Part shown: one piece after another, positions 1-7,268 of the stretch | Layout of the letters: each line of letters opens with the position of its first letter | Numbering within the stretch: the stretch's first letter is position 1 | Assembly: GCF_014656055.1 (NCBI RefSeq) | Contig: NZ_BNBR01000002.1 | Location: forward strand, 97,700 to 161,699 | Direction: 5' to 3' | Length of the DNA stretch: 64,000 nucleotides | Origin: Streptomyces griseosporeus | GTDB taxonomy: Bacteria; Actinomycetota; Actinomycetes; Streptomycetales; Streptomycetaceae | Made by a program: the position numbers and the translations under genes | Notes under the pieces: generated by a model | Database searches by the model: none | What the model saw: the letters and a program-made list of their open reading frames with translations, nothing else | What the model was told of the DNA's origin: nothing

Positions 1-66
1 CGGCTGCCTGCCGCAGCCGGCGACCGCCGCGCCCAGGAGCAGGGCGCCCACCGTCCGCCGGGTCAG
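1..66 (-). CDS. N-terminus of a probable lipoprotein, cut by the window edge
   Basis: Only about 22 codons are visible. Read from position 66 they give a short peptide with two arginines, a hydrophobic stretch and a VAGC lipobox, which is how a lipoprotein signal peptide begins. The first codon in this frame is CTG and overlaps the TGA of the upstream gene (63-65) as CTGA, mimicking the usual ATGA coupling. A GTG five codons in is an alternative start but would leave no basic residues before the hydrophobic core. The start is therefore uncertain, and the function cannot be judged from this fragment. Confidence 0.4.
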   Translation of the reverse strand, partial: MTRRTVGALLLGAAVAGCGRQP

Positions 67-1433
67 AACGTTCCGGCCGAGTTGCACTTGGCGCTCTGCA
101 CGATGCAGTCCTTGACCCGCTGGCCCAGGGCCGCGGTGTCCCAGGCGTTGAAGAAGTCACCGTGGATGGACGAGGCCATGCCCGACGACAGGGCGAACCC
201 GTCGGCACTCCCGCTGGTCGGGTAACTGATCACGAAGGAGACCGAGGGGATGGCGACCGGGTAGGCGCCACTGCACTTGCCGTCATAGGTGAAGGCGACG
301 TGCGACTTGTGGTCCGGGCTGTCGAGGTGCTTGCCGTCCCAGCAGTCCGGGAAGAGCAGCTGGTAGACGAGCTTGGCGGTCGGCGCGCAGACGGGCCAGT
401 TGCCGTCGGCGCTGCGGCCGATCTCGCCGCCCGGCCCGGCGCAGAAGAACTGGTTGGGCGAGCCGGCCGGGGTGGCCACCTGCGACTTGGCGTTGCCCGC
501 GATCATGCGGAAGCCCTGCGGGAAGGGCACGGTGGCCGTGGGATCAGGCAACCGCGACCCGTAGTAGACGATCACGCCGTCGGGTTCGACCGCCTTGTTG
601 CGCTCGTAGAGGGTGGGGATCCAGTAGGCGGAGAGGTCCTTGGCGGGCGTGCAGCTCGTGCCGGCGTTGCCGAGCAGACTCTGGGTCGTGGTGAAGGCGT
701 CCGTGCTCCTGTTGCCGAAGAAGCTGTGCATGTGGGACGCGCCGGGCAGGCCGGGTGCGACGATCGGGTCGTCCGGCTTGGAGTGGCTGTAGGTGCAGGT
801 GGCGTTGAACTCGGGGACGCGCACGGCGTCGGCGGGCACCGGCGCCGGGGTCATCGCCCGGAACTGGGTCAGCTGGGCCTGCCACTTGGCCTGGTCGACG
901 TCGACCCAGCCCGGCGCGGGTTCGTCGCCGCCACTGACGAACGAGAACCAGTTGATGTTGACGAAGTCGCCGGGTGTGCCGCTGCGCAGCACCGCGAACA
1001 CCGTCTGCGCGCCGGTCGGGTGGGTGGAGACCTCGACGCTGCGGGTCACCCAGTTCTGCCAGCCGCCGGTGGGGCTGGTCTGGATCACCGCGAGCAGGGG
1101 GCCGGCCAGCGAACCGGTGCGCAGTTCGACGGAACCCGCGCCCGCGGCGGAGGCGACGCGCGCCGACACCGTCAGGCGGCCGGCGGGCCCGAGGTCGACC
1201 TGGTCGAAGCGCATCCAGTCGCCGTCGGCGAGGTAGGCGGCGTTCTGTCCGCCGCCCGTGTCCGCCGTCGCCTCCAGGCCGACGCCGGACTGTGCCGCGT
1301 ACGACTCGGCCTGGACGGTGACGGTGGCGGCGCGCGCGGAGGGGGCGCCGAAAGTGATGCCGAGGGCGGCGGCGAGGGCGATCGCCAGTGCCGCCACCGA
1401 CATGGGTGAGCGAGCTAAGGAGTATCTGCGCAT
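63..1433 (-). CDS. Secreted CBM6/35-like plus DUF1996 protein
   Basis: A 456-residue exported protein. Residues 1 to about 36 form a signal peptide (MRRYSLARS start, hydrophobic core, cleavage near SARA-A). Residues about 38-165 look like a carbohydrate-binding module of the CBM6/35 type (AES motif near the start, NINWFSF at the end). The remainder matches DUF1996, with the characteristic HMHSFFGN motif after a cysteine-containing TCTYSHS segment. DUF1996 proteins are common secreted proteins of actinobacteria and fungi whose activity is not established. The start at 1433 is preceded by GAGGAAG six bases upstream; the open frame continues further upstream but reads as arginine-rich nonsense. 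It lies downstream of a GH16 remnant on the same strand, which suggests a polysaccharide-related role. Confidence 0.9.
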   Translation of the reverse strand: MRRYSLARSPMSVAALAIALAAALGITFGAPSARAATVTVQAESYAAQSGVGLEATADTGGGQNAAYLADGDWMRFDQVDLGPAGRLTVSARVASAAGAGSVELRTGSLAGPLLAVIQTSPTGGWQNWVTRSVEVSTHPTGAQTVFAVLRSGTPGDFVNINWFSFVSGGDEPAPGWVDVDQAKWQAQLTQFRAMTPAPVPADAVRVPEFNATCTYSHSKPDDPIVAPGLPGASHMHSFFGNRSTDAFTTTQSLLGNAGTSCTPAKDLSAYWIPTLYERNKAVEPDGVIVYYGSRLPDPTATVPFPQGFRMIAGNAKSQVATPAGSPNQFFCAGPGGEIGRSADGNWPVCAPTAKLVYQLLFPDCWDGKHLDSPDHKSHVAFTYDGKCSGAYPVAIPSVSFVISYPTSGSADGFALSSGMASSIHGDFFNAWDTAALGQRVKDCIVQSAKCNSAGTF

Positions 1434-1564
1434 GTCACTTCCTCGTCGGAGTGGGTGGGGCGTGGTGCGGGTGCGGTCCGGTCCGCGCAACCGGTGCGGC
1501 GAGGGCACGATGTCCGCCCCGGACTGGGCGGACCGGATCTGACAGGGGGTCGGTGCGCGCTCGG

Positions 1565-2062
1565 CTATTGGTAGACGCGCACGTAGTCGACGAGCAGGCG
1601 GGACGGGAACGGGGTGGACGCGTCGGTCGGGCCGGGCCAGTCGCCGCCGACCGCGAGGTTGAGGATCATGTAGTGCGGGTGGTCGTGCTGGGTGCCGCCG
1701 GTGCCCTGCGCGGTCTCGTGGACGGTCGACCAGACCTCGGCGTCGTTCGACACCTCGATGCGGAAGGCCTTGCCGTAGGCGGCCTCCCACTGCAGGTTCA
1801 CGGGGGCGATCTGGGCGGGGGCCCCGAGATCGACCCTGATCCACTGCGGGTCGCTGAAGGCGCTCGACCAGCGGGTCGAGGGGTTGCCGTCGACGGCCCC
1901 CTGCGCGCTGAAGGGCTCCTCGGTGCTGGAGGCGGCGACGGGCCGGCCCTGTGACAGCAGGGTCTCGGCGGCGTGGGCTCGGGGGGCGGGCAGGGAGACG
2001 AACGTGAGCAGGAGAGCCGCGACGACGGCGGATAAGCCGAGGCGGCGGAGCAGGGGATGCAC
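1565..2062 (-). CDS. F5/8C-domain protein with GH16 tail: GH16 enzyme that lost its catalytic core
   Basis: An open frame of 165 residues starting at a GTG with GAGGAG upstream. It has a signal peptide (core SAVVAALLL, cleavage near AHA-A) followed by a discoidin-like F5/8 type C domain (residues about 35-115, with VDGNPSTRWSS and WIRVDLG motifs). The last 40 residues are the terminal strand of a GH16 beta-glucanase (MILNLAVGGDWPG and LLVDYVRVYQ). Intact enzymes carry roughly 200 residues with the ExDxxE active site between these parts, and here that part is missing without loss of frame. The protein could still be exported and bind sugar, but it cannot hydrolyse glucan. I infer an internal in-frame deletion. 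It has its own promoter and LacI-type operator upstream. Confidence 0.75.
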   Translation of the reverse strand: MHPLLRRLGLSAVVAALLLTFVSLPAPRAHAAETLLSQGRPVAASSTEEPFSAQGAVDGNPSTRWSSAFSDPQWIRVDLGAPAQIAPVNLQWEAAYGKAFRIEVSNDAEVWSTVHETAQGTGGTQHDHPHYMILNLAVGGDWPGPTDASTPFPSRLLVDYVRVYQ

Positions 2063-2092
2063 GGGCGACTCCTCAGTGGGGGAAGAGGGGTG

Positions 2093-2106
2093 AGGGAGCG
2101 CTCCCT
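2093..2106. promoter_or_regulatory. LacI-family operator (14-bp perfect palindrome)
   Basis: AGGGAGCGCTCCCT is a perfect palindrome centred on CG, placed just downstream of the predicted -10 of the GH16-remnant promoter. Its core is the same as the published CebR-type operator of Streptomyces (GGGAGCGCTCCC). A LacI-family gene lies about 290 bp away, so it is the likely ligand-responsive repressor. Binding is inferred. Confidence 0.75.
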
Positions 2107-2114
2107 GAGGGGTG

Positions 2115-2143
2115 AGAATGAGCCGGGCCGAGTGGGCTGTCAA
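2115..2143 (-). promoter_or_regulatory. Promoter of the GH16-remnant gene
   Basis: On the minus strand TTGACA (2138-2143) is followed by a 17-base spacer and CATTCT (2115-2120). The palindromic operator begins about eight bases downstream, where a bound repressor would block initiation. The same -35 and -10 hexamers occur in front of the LacI gene. Confidence 0.6.
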
Positions 2144-2305
2144 GGCTTTGGTACAAGGGATGGCGACGCCTTCGGCACCCGAGTACCGGCTCAGGGAACG
2201 GTTTCTGAGATCCATTTGCGGCTGCTTCCGGGACGGCCGCGGGCCGGCCCGCGCAGGGCGGCGGGTACTGCCGCTACTACGTCAACGGGGGCGCTGGCGG
2301 GCCCG

Positions 2306-2352
2306 TTGACAGGTCCGTCGGGCCGCGGTCATTCTGAGGGGAAAACGCTCCC
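2306..2352 (+). promoter_or_regulatory. Promoter and imperfect operator of the LacI-family gene
   Basis: TTGACA (2306-2311), an 18-base spacer and CATTCT (2330-2335) form a promoter that repeats the hexamers of the GH16-remnant promoter. At 2341-2352 lies GAAAACGCTCCC, matching 9 of 12 positions of the palindrome at 2094-2105 with an intact right half. This suggests weaker autoregulation. The -35 also sits in the right arm of a 9-bp inverted repeat (GTCAACGGG at 2281-2289, CCCGTTGAC at 2302-2310). Confidence 0.5.
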
Positions 2353-2388
2353 TGGACTCCAGGACCGGGTGCCGGCGATCGGAAGGCG

Positions 2389-3381
2389 ATGAAACGACCC
2401 ACTCTGGCAGTGGTCGCGGCCCGGGCGGGCGTGTCGAAGTCGAGCGTCTCCCGCGTGATCAACGGCGAGACCACCGTCGCGCCGGAGATCCGCGAGGTCG
2501 TCATGCAGGCGGTGCGGGAACTCGGTTACGTGCCGAACGCCGCCGCGCGGAACCTGGTGACCCGCCGGACCGACGCCGTCGCCGTGGTCGTCTCCGATCC
2601 GCCCAAGGGCGTCGTCTCCGACGACCCCCTGTTCTCCACCGTGGTGCGCACCGTCAGCCGGGAGTTGGAGGCCTTCGGCAAACGCCTGGTGCTCATCCTC
2701 GCCGAGTCCGACGAGAGCCGGGCCAGGGTGGAGCGCTATGTGGCGGGCGGCCATGTGGACGGCGTCATGCTCGTGGCGCTGCACGGCGCCGATCCCCTTC
2801 CCGCCGCACTCGCGCGCATGGGTCTGCCGGTCGCCTCCTTCAACCGGACCTCCGCGGCGGACGTTCCCTACGTGGCCCTGGACAACGCGGGCGGTGCGGA
2901 GCTGGCCGTGCGGCACCTGTTGGACCGGGACAGACGGCGCATCGCCACCATCACCGGGCCGCTGGATCTGTACGAGGCCCGGGAGCGGCTCGAGGGGTAC
3001 CGCGCGACCCTGCGGGACACCGGCCGGCGCTCGATCGTCGCGTTGGGCGACTTCACCCGGATCTCGGGTGCGGAGGCGATGCGGCAGCTCCTGGAGGACG
3101 ACCCGGACCTCGACGCGGTGTTCGCGGCCAACGACCTCATGGCCATCGGTGCCCTGCGCACCCTGCACCAGGCGGGCCGCCGGGTGCCCGACGACGTGGC
3201 CGTCGTGGGCTTCGACGACATCGAGGCCGCCGCGTACACCACTCCGGCGCTGACCTCCGTGCGCAGCTCCATGGCCGACCAGGCAACCGCCACGGTGCGC
3301 CTGTTGCTGGGCCTCATCGAGGGCGCCCCCCGCAAGCCGGTCATCATGCCGAACGAGCTGGTGATCCGCGAGTCGACCTGA
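2389..3381 (+). CDS. LacI-family transcriptional regulator
   Basis: A 330-residue regulator of normal LacI/GalR length. Residues about 3-50 are the helix-turn-helix and hinge (VAARAGVSKSSVSRVING, then YVPNAAARNL). The rest is a periplasmic-binding-protein-like sugar sensor ending in the usual VGFDDIEAA and LTSVR segments. It probably represses sugar-degradation genes until an oligosaccharide or breakdown product binds. The closest candidates for its targets are the secreted carbohydrate proteins at 63-2062, whose promoter carries a perfect LacI-type operator, and its own promoter. The start ATG has GGAAGG five bases upstream. The inducer cannot be named from sequence. Confidence 0.93.
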   Translation: MKRPTLAVVAARAGVSKSSVSRVINGETTVAPEIREVVMQAVRELGYVPNAAARNLVTRRTDAVAVVVSDPPKGVVSDDPLFSTVVRTVSRELEAFGKRLVLILAESDESRARVERYVAGGHVDGVMLVALHGADPLPAALARMGLPVASFNRTSAADVPYVALDNAGGAELAVRHLLDRDRRRIATITGPLDLYEARERLEGYRATLRDTGRRSIVALGDFTRISGAEAMRQLLEDDPDLDAVFAANDLMAIGALRTLHQAGRRVPDDVAVVGFDDIEAAAYTTPALTSVRSSMADQATATVRLLLGLIEGAPRKPVIMPNELVIREST

Positions 3382-3413
3382 TCCCTTCCGTGGCGCCCGT
3401 GCGTCGCACCGTG

Positions 3414-3455
3414 CCCCTCACGCTGCCTCCGTGCGGGCGGAGGCCGTGTGAGGGG
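3414..3455 (+). terminator. Hairpin terminator after the LacI gene
   Basis: CCCCTCAC (3414-3421) pairs with GTGAGGGG (3448-3455), and CCTCCG (3426-3431) with CGGAGG (3438-3443), giving a long interrupted stem about 30 bases after the stop codon. There is no U-tract, as is usual in Streptomyces terminators. Confidence 0.65.
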
Positions 3456-3669
3456 TGGGGAAGATCTGGCTGCGCCTCAGGGGAAGCGACGTCAGGTAGA
3501 CGAAGCACCTTGCCCTAGTAGGGGTTGGCGCCGCTCAACCTCCGCCAGACCGGCGACGACTGCCGCTCCTGGGGGGCACGTGGTCCTCGACTACGGGCCG
3601 AGCGAGGACACCCGGTAGCCGCCCCGCCCGGGCAAGGCGACGGGAACGATCAGCGGACACATCGCCGAG
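3456..3669. other. Gap without a recognised gene
   Basis: Between the LacI terminator and the small membrane-protein ORF I find no convincing coding frame. The base composition drops from about 3660 to 3860, into an AT-richer patch that holds the small ORF and its upstream region. A short CCCTA-G-TAGGG palindrome lies near 3513. Confidence 0.4.
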
Positions 3670-3786
3670 CTATTTCCGTTTTGCACGCCCTATCAAGGCT
3701 GCGACTATGAGGACGGCCACGATGATGACTACAAGAACTGACAGGGGTGTATCGGATGGCCACCCCTTGTAGGCGAGATGTATCAC
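3670..3786 (-). CDS. Small single-span membrane protein (38 aa)
   Basis: From a GTG at 3786 the minus strand encodes 38 residues: a short polar N-terminus with KGWPSDTP, one hydrophobic span of about 18 residues (VLVVIIVAVLIVAALIG) and a basic end RAKRK. AAGG lies nine bases before the GTG. An in-frame TTG at 3795 would add three residues but has no ribosome site. The positive-inside pattern predicts an outside N-terminus and a cytoplasmic basic tail. This layout is typical of small bacterial membrane proteins that modulate larger complexes. No family is recognised, and expression is inferred. It lies divergent from the helix-turn-helix gene downstream. Confidence 0.6.
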   Translation of the reverse strand: MIHLAYKGWPSDTPLSVLVVIIVAVLIVAALIGRAKRK

Positions 3787-3945
3787 GTCGTTCAACCTTA
3801 TTGAGTAGGTCGATTACATATTCCCTGCGTTGAAATCCCTTATGCACACCAACAGACCCCGGCCCCGAGGCAGCCGATCGGCGACATGGATCACGGCGAG
3901 GCGGGCAACCGGGGATCACGTTCGATGTCACGAGAGGAGATCGTC

Positions 3946-4158
3946 GTGGACAAGCGGAAGTGGATCACGGGTGCGGCGCGCAAGGAACTGGCCGAGGTGA
4001 TGAAGAGGGAGTACGAGCAGGGGCGCTCGATCCGCGCGATAGCCGAGGCCCACGGCCGCTCTTACGGCTTCGTGCACCGCGTCCTCGGCGAGGCGGGTGT
4101 GCCGCTCAGGAGCCGGGGCGGTGATGTGCGCGTGCCTGCCGACCGGTCGGCGCGCTGA
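3946..4158 (+). CDS. Small helix-turn-helix DNA-binding protein
   Basis: About 70 residues, beginning DKRKW and holding one helix-turn-helix (residues about 28-50, RSIRAIAEAHGRSYGFVHRVL) of the resolvase/transposase-like type. Short proteins of this form are widespread in Streptomyces and are annotated only as helix-turn-helix proteins; their targets are unknown to me. I chose the GTG at 3946 because GAGAGGAG lies six bases upstream. ATG codons at 3925 and 3886 are in frame and would add 7 or 20 residues. The C-terminus RGGDVRVPADRSAR is basic and probably disordered. Confidence 0.75.
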   Translation: MDKRKWITGAARKELAEVMKREYEQGRSIRAIAEAHGRSYGFVHRVLGEAGVPLRSRGGDVRVPADRSAR

Positions 4159-4260
4159 GAGCCGACGGGCCGGCTGTCCAGTAAGCCCGGCCGGTCGGCA
4201 CGCGCAAGGGGCGGCCGGGCACGGACAGCTCCTCGGCCCGGGATGGCGGCCATCACCCTG

Positions 4261-4908
4261 TCACCGTCGCACGATCAGGCTCTCCACCGCGTACGACAGC
4301 TCGTGGGCGGTGGGTTCGGGCGGGGGGTGGTAGCGGCCCGCGCAGACCGAGAGGTTGACGATGAGGTAGGCGTGCCAGTGCGCGCCCACCCCGCGGCCGT
4401 CGGCGAAGACCTCGTGGCCGTTCAGCCGCCAGACCACGTCGCGTCTGCCGAAGGTCACGGCGAGGTCGACGGTCCTGCCGGGGCCGACGGCTTCGTCGTG
4501 GACGTAACTGCCGCCAGGGCGCACATGGTTGGTGAGTTCCAGCAGGTCGGGGTTGTCCGGGTGGTACTCGAAGGCGTCCACCTCGTTGCCGCCGTCGCGC
4601 CAGGTCCAGATCGCCGGCCAGGCGCCGAGTCCGACGGGCAGTGTGACCCGGGCTTCCAGGCGGTCACCGGTGCGCACCATGAAGCCCTCGGCGCTTTCCT
4701 CCGTGGTCAGCAGGCCCGTGTCCCACAGGCCGTCGGGGCGGCGGGTGGCCCGGAACGTGCCGGTGCGGGAGTACGCCGGGTCGGCGGTGAGGTGGTCGAG
4801 TTTGTCGTCGCCCGGGTTGGTGGGACCGCCGTCCGGGTAGGCCCAGGACCGCCCGGCGACCCACTGGCTCTCGGAGGCGAAGTCCGCGACGAAGACGGTG
4901 TCGCTCAC
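4261..4908 (-). CDS. GH16-like (concanavalin A-like) protein without signal peptide
   Basis: A 215-residue protein with the beta-jellyroll pattern of family 16 glycoside hydrolases. The active-site motif ExDxxE is present as EVDAFE (E109, D111, E114), preceded by AWPAIWTWRDGG and followed by HAYLIVNLSV near the end, where GH16 enzymes have their last core strands. This fits a beta-glucanase-type retaining hydrolase or a relative. No signal peptide is visible, so it is either cytoplasmic or exported by an unrecognised route. It is one of two GH16-related genes in this region; the other, at 1565-2062, has lost its catalytic part. The start is an ATG with AGGGAG upstream. Confidence 0.8.
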   Translation of the reverse strand: MSDTVFVADFASESQWVAGRSWAYPDGGPTNPGDDKLDHLTADPAYSRTGTFRATRRPDGLWDTGLLTTEESAEGFMVRTGDRLEARVTLPVGLGAWPAIWTWRDGGNEVDAFEYHPDNPDLLELTNHVRPGGSYVHDEAVGPGRTVDLAVTFGRRDVVWRLNGHEVFADGRGVGAHWHAYLIVNLSVCAGRYHPPPEPTAHELSYAVESLIVRR

Positions 4909-5087
4909 GCAGGCTCCCTTCGTCCGCCGCGGCCGGCGGCGTTGACGAGGTCATCCCCAGAGCGGCCGTGGTCATGCGGCGAGCGGAGCCGGACCGCCCG
5001 GCTTCACCGGAACGGGTGATGGCCGGGGCCTGCGCAGGGTCCGGTCCTGGGGCCCATGGGTGGGGCGCGCGCGGGCCCCGGGCTGCG

Positions 5088-5402
5088 TCACCCCGTCGTG
5101 TCGATGCCCGTGACCACGGCGGGCCCAAGTGGCGCGGTGGCGTCCAGACCCACCGCGGTCAGTGCGGACTCGGTGAGCCGGCGGGCCTTCTCCTCCGCCT
5201 CGGGGCCGCTGTCCGCCTCGACGGTGAGACGGACGGTGAAAGTGTCGTCGTCGTGGACGGTGAGGATGTCGATGTCCTCCTGCGTCCCCAGGTCTGTGTG
5301 GTGCGGGTCGGCCGGGCGCAGCGCGCGCACCAGTTCGTCCCGCACCTCGGGTCCGGCTCCGCCGGTGAACGTCCCGGGCACGGAGATGACGTACGTCGTC
5401 AT
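5088..5402 (-). CDS. Hypothetical protein, 104 aa
   Basis: A 104-residue acidic protein with an alternating pattern of beta strands and one helix: a strand MTTYVISVPG, a VRDELVRAL helix, a strand FTVRLTVEAD, then an EAEEKARRLTESALTAVG helix. This looks like a small ferredoxin-like alpha/beta fold. I recognise no family. It begins 16 bases after the stop of the small membrane protein at 5419-5673, so the two probably form an operon. Codon use is normal for the region. Confidence 0.75.
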   Translation of the reverse strand: MTTYVISVPGTFTGGAGPEVRDELVRALRPADPHHTDLGTQEDIDILTVHDDDTFTVRLTVEADSGPEAEEKARRLTESALTAVGLDATAPLGPAVVTGIDTTG

Positions 5403-5418
5403 GATGGTCCTCCCTCGG

Positions 5419-5673
5419 TCACTTCTCGCCTGCCCCGCCCGACGGCGCCGCAGCGCTCGCGGGCCCGGGGCGCCGCTTCGCCCCGCTCTCCCACAGGCAC
5501 CAGGTCGACCACAGCAGCAGGGTCAGAAAGGCAGCGAGGAGTACCAGCAGCAGTACCGTCTGCCGTGTCGAGCCGCGCTCCCCCACCAAGGTGAGCAGCA
5601 GACACCCGGTCCAGGCGGCCGCGCCCCAGGCGTACACGGTCCTGAGCTGCCGCAACTGCTTCACCGCTTCCAT
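5419..5673 (-). CDS. Small two-span membrane protein
   Basis: An 84-residue protein starting MEAVKQLRQLR. It has two hydrophobic spans (about residues 14-30 and 40-57, separated by a short ERGSTRQ loop) and a proline- and alanine-rich cytoplasmic tail. I chose the ATG at 5673 because GGGAGG sits five bases upstream; the frame is open further but adds only a poorly supported extension. It is the first gene of a two-gene run with the 104-residue hypothetical protein. Function unknown. Confidence 0.7.
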   Translation of the reverse strand: MEAVKQLRQLRTVYAWGAAAWTGCLLLTLVGERGSTRQTVLLLVLLAAFLTLLLWSTWCLWESGAKRRPGPASAAAPSGGAGEK

Positions 5674-6042
5674 CGACCCCTCCCGGGCAGGCATGTGCAC
5701 GTCTTCTGCGGTGCCGGTACCCCCTGGGCGGGACTTCACCGCCGTCTCCGGATCGCCCGCATCAAGCTGCCGGGGCGTAGGGGCGGTGGGTACGCGGTGG
5801 CCTGGGGCGGAAGCGGGCGGCGCGAGGGCCGTCCCGGTCCGGTCTTCACCGGATCTGCATGGGCAACGAATCGGGCGCTTACGGGCGCCGCAGCGCGGCC
5901 GGCTGCGCCGCCGCGTGTCCGGGGGCGTTCCGTGGCGGTGTGTTCGTCGCCGCCATCACGCTGCTCGTGGTGGATATGCGGGTGTTCGAACCCGGCTTCC
6001 TGCGCGGCGGGGTCGGTCCGTGCCGTCGGCCGGGGAGGCCGC
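5674..6042. other. Intergenic stretch without a recognised gene
   Basis: About 370 bases between two minus-strand genes. Overlapping open frames exist on both strands, but none has both a plausible start and Streptomyces-like codon use. I see no RNA or mobile-element signature. Confidence 0.4.
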
Positions 6043-6972
6043 TCAGGGCGTGGGTGGGCCGGGACGGGGGTGGGGGCGGGTGTCGGTCACATGCGCTTCC
6101 CAGTCGGCGCGGCCGCCCGCCCCGAGGACGCCCACGTCGGCCGCCAACTCGTCCGGGGACCGTTCGCGCAGTTCCCGCCGTGCGATGCGGCTCACGAGGG
6201 CGGGGAAGAGCGGTCGCAGGGGTACGCACCAGCGCAGCCACGACGGCGCGTAGACGTACGGGGCGCGGTGCGCCACGCCGGCGGCGAGCCGGTCGGCGAC
6301 CTCGGCGGGGCTGTGGACTCGGCGGGCGAACCACGGCTGGTGGCGGCGCAGCGCCACGAGGACCGGGTGCTCGTCGATACCGGTGACCATGTCGGTGCCG
6401 GTCCAGTGCAGATAGGCGATCCCCACCGCCACACCGGCGCCTTCGACCTCGCCCCGCAGCGCCTGGGCGAAGGATTCCGCGCCCGCCTTGGAGGCGCAGT
6501 AGGCGCTCATCAGGGGCGCGGATCCGAAGGCGGCGGTGGAGGCGATCTGCAGGAAGTAGCCGCGGGTGCGGGTGAGCTGCGGCAGGAAGGACCTGGCGGT
6601 GTTCGCCGATCCGACGAGGTTGACGTCGATGACGCGTCGCCACAGGTCGGCGTCGGTGCGCTGGAAGGGGCCGCCCGCGGCGATGCCGGCGTTGGCCACG
6701 ACCACAGAGGCGGGGCCGAGCCGGTCCTCGACCTGCCGAGCGGCACGGTCGAGGGCAGCCTGGTCGGTCACGTCCGCCTCGACGCACAGGGTGGGACCGG
6801 CCAGGGCGGCAGCGGCCTGGCGCAAGGTCGCCGCCTCCCGTCCGAGCAGGGCGACGCGCATGCCGTCCTCGGACAGACGGCGCGCGAGGGCCTCTCCGAC
6901 TCCGCGGGCGGCGCCGGTGACGACGGCGACGCGCCCCGCGAGCGGTCCTTCACGGGCAAGGCCCTCACGCAT
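6043..6972 (-). CDS. Short-chain dehydrogenase/reductase
   Basis: A 309-residue SDR. The cofactor loop TGAARGVG (19-26) and the catalytic S145, Y158 and K162 (IASTA and YCASK) are all present, as is NAG near residue 94. The C-terminal 100 residues, rich in arginine and proline and including WLRWCVPLRPLF, exceed the classical core of about 250 residues. This resembles the longer SDRs that act on lipid or steroid-like substrates at the membrane. The start ATG at 6972 has GAAGGAG upstream; the open frame continues upstream for 39 codons without coding character. It is isolated, with no obvious partner. Confidence 0.9.
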   Translation of the reverse strand: MREGLAREGPLAGRVAVVTGAARGVGEALARRLSEDGMRVALLGREAATLRQAAAALAGPTLCVEADVTDQAALDRAARQVEDRLGPASVVVANAGIAAGGPFQRTDADLWRRVIDVNLVGSANTARSFLPQLTRTRGYFLQIASTAAFGSAPLMSAYCASKAGAESFAQALRGEVEGAGVAVGIAYLHWTGTDMVTGIDEHPVLVALRRHQPWFARRVHSPAEVADRLAAGVAHRAPYVYAPSWLRWCVPLRPLFPALVSRIARRELRERSPDELAADVGVLGAGGRADWEAHVTDTRPHPRPGPPTP

Positions 6973-7268
6973 GTCGTACTCCTTCGGCTCGTGTCCGGTC
7001 AGCCGCCACGGCCGTCGCCGGCCGTCGGGCCCGTCACCGTCTCTTCCCGCCGGGGGCGCGGATCGGTTGCACGACCGGCGGGAGGTCACCCGGTTGCCGG
7101 GGCTGCTCCATAACGGACACTGCTCCGGCCCACTTGTCCGTAGCTGACCCGGGCACGGCCGTCACCCTGGCGACTCCCCCGGTCGGCGCAGTCTGCCTTC
7201 GGACCTGGGGGATACGCGCCCGGCAGGGACGTGGGACATCCGGTGTCACACAGATTGGCGACCGCGGC

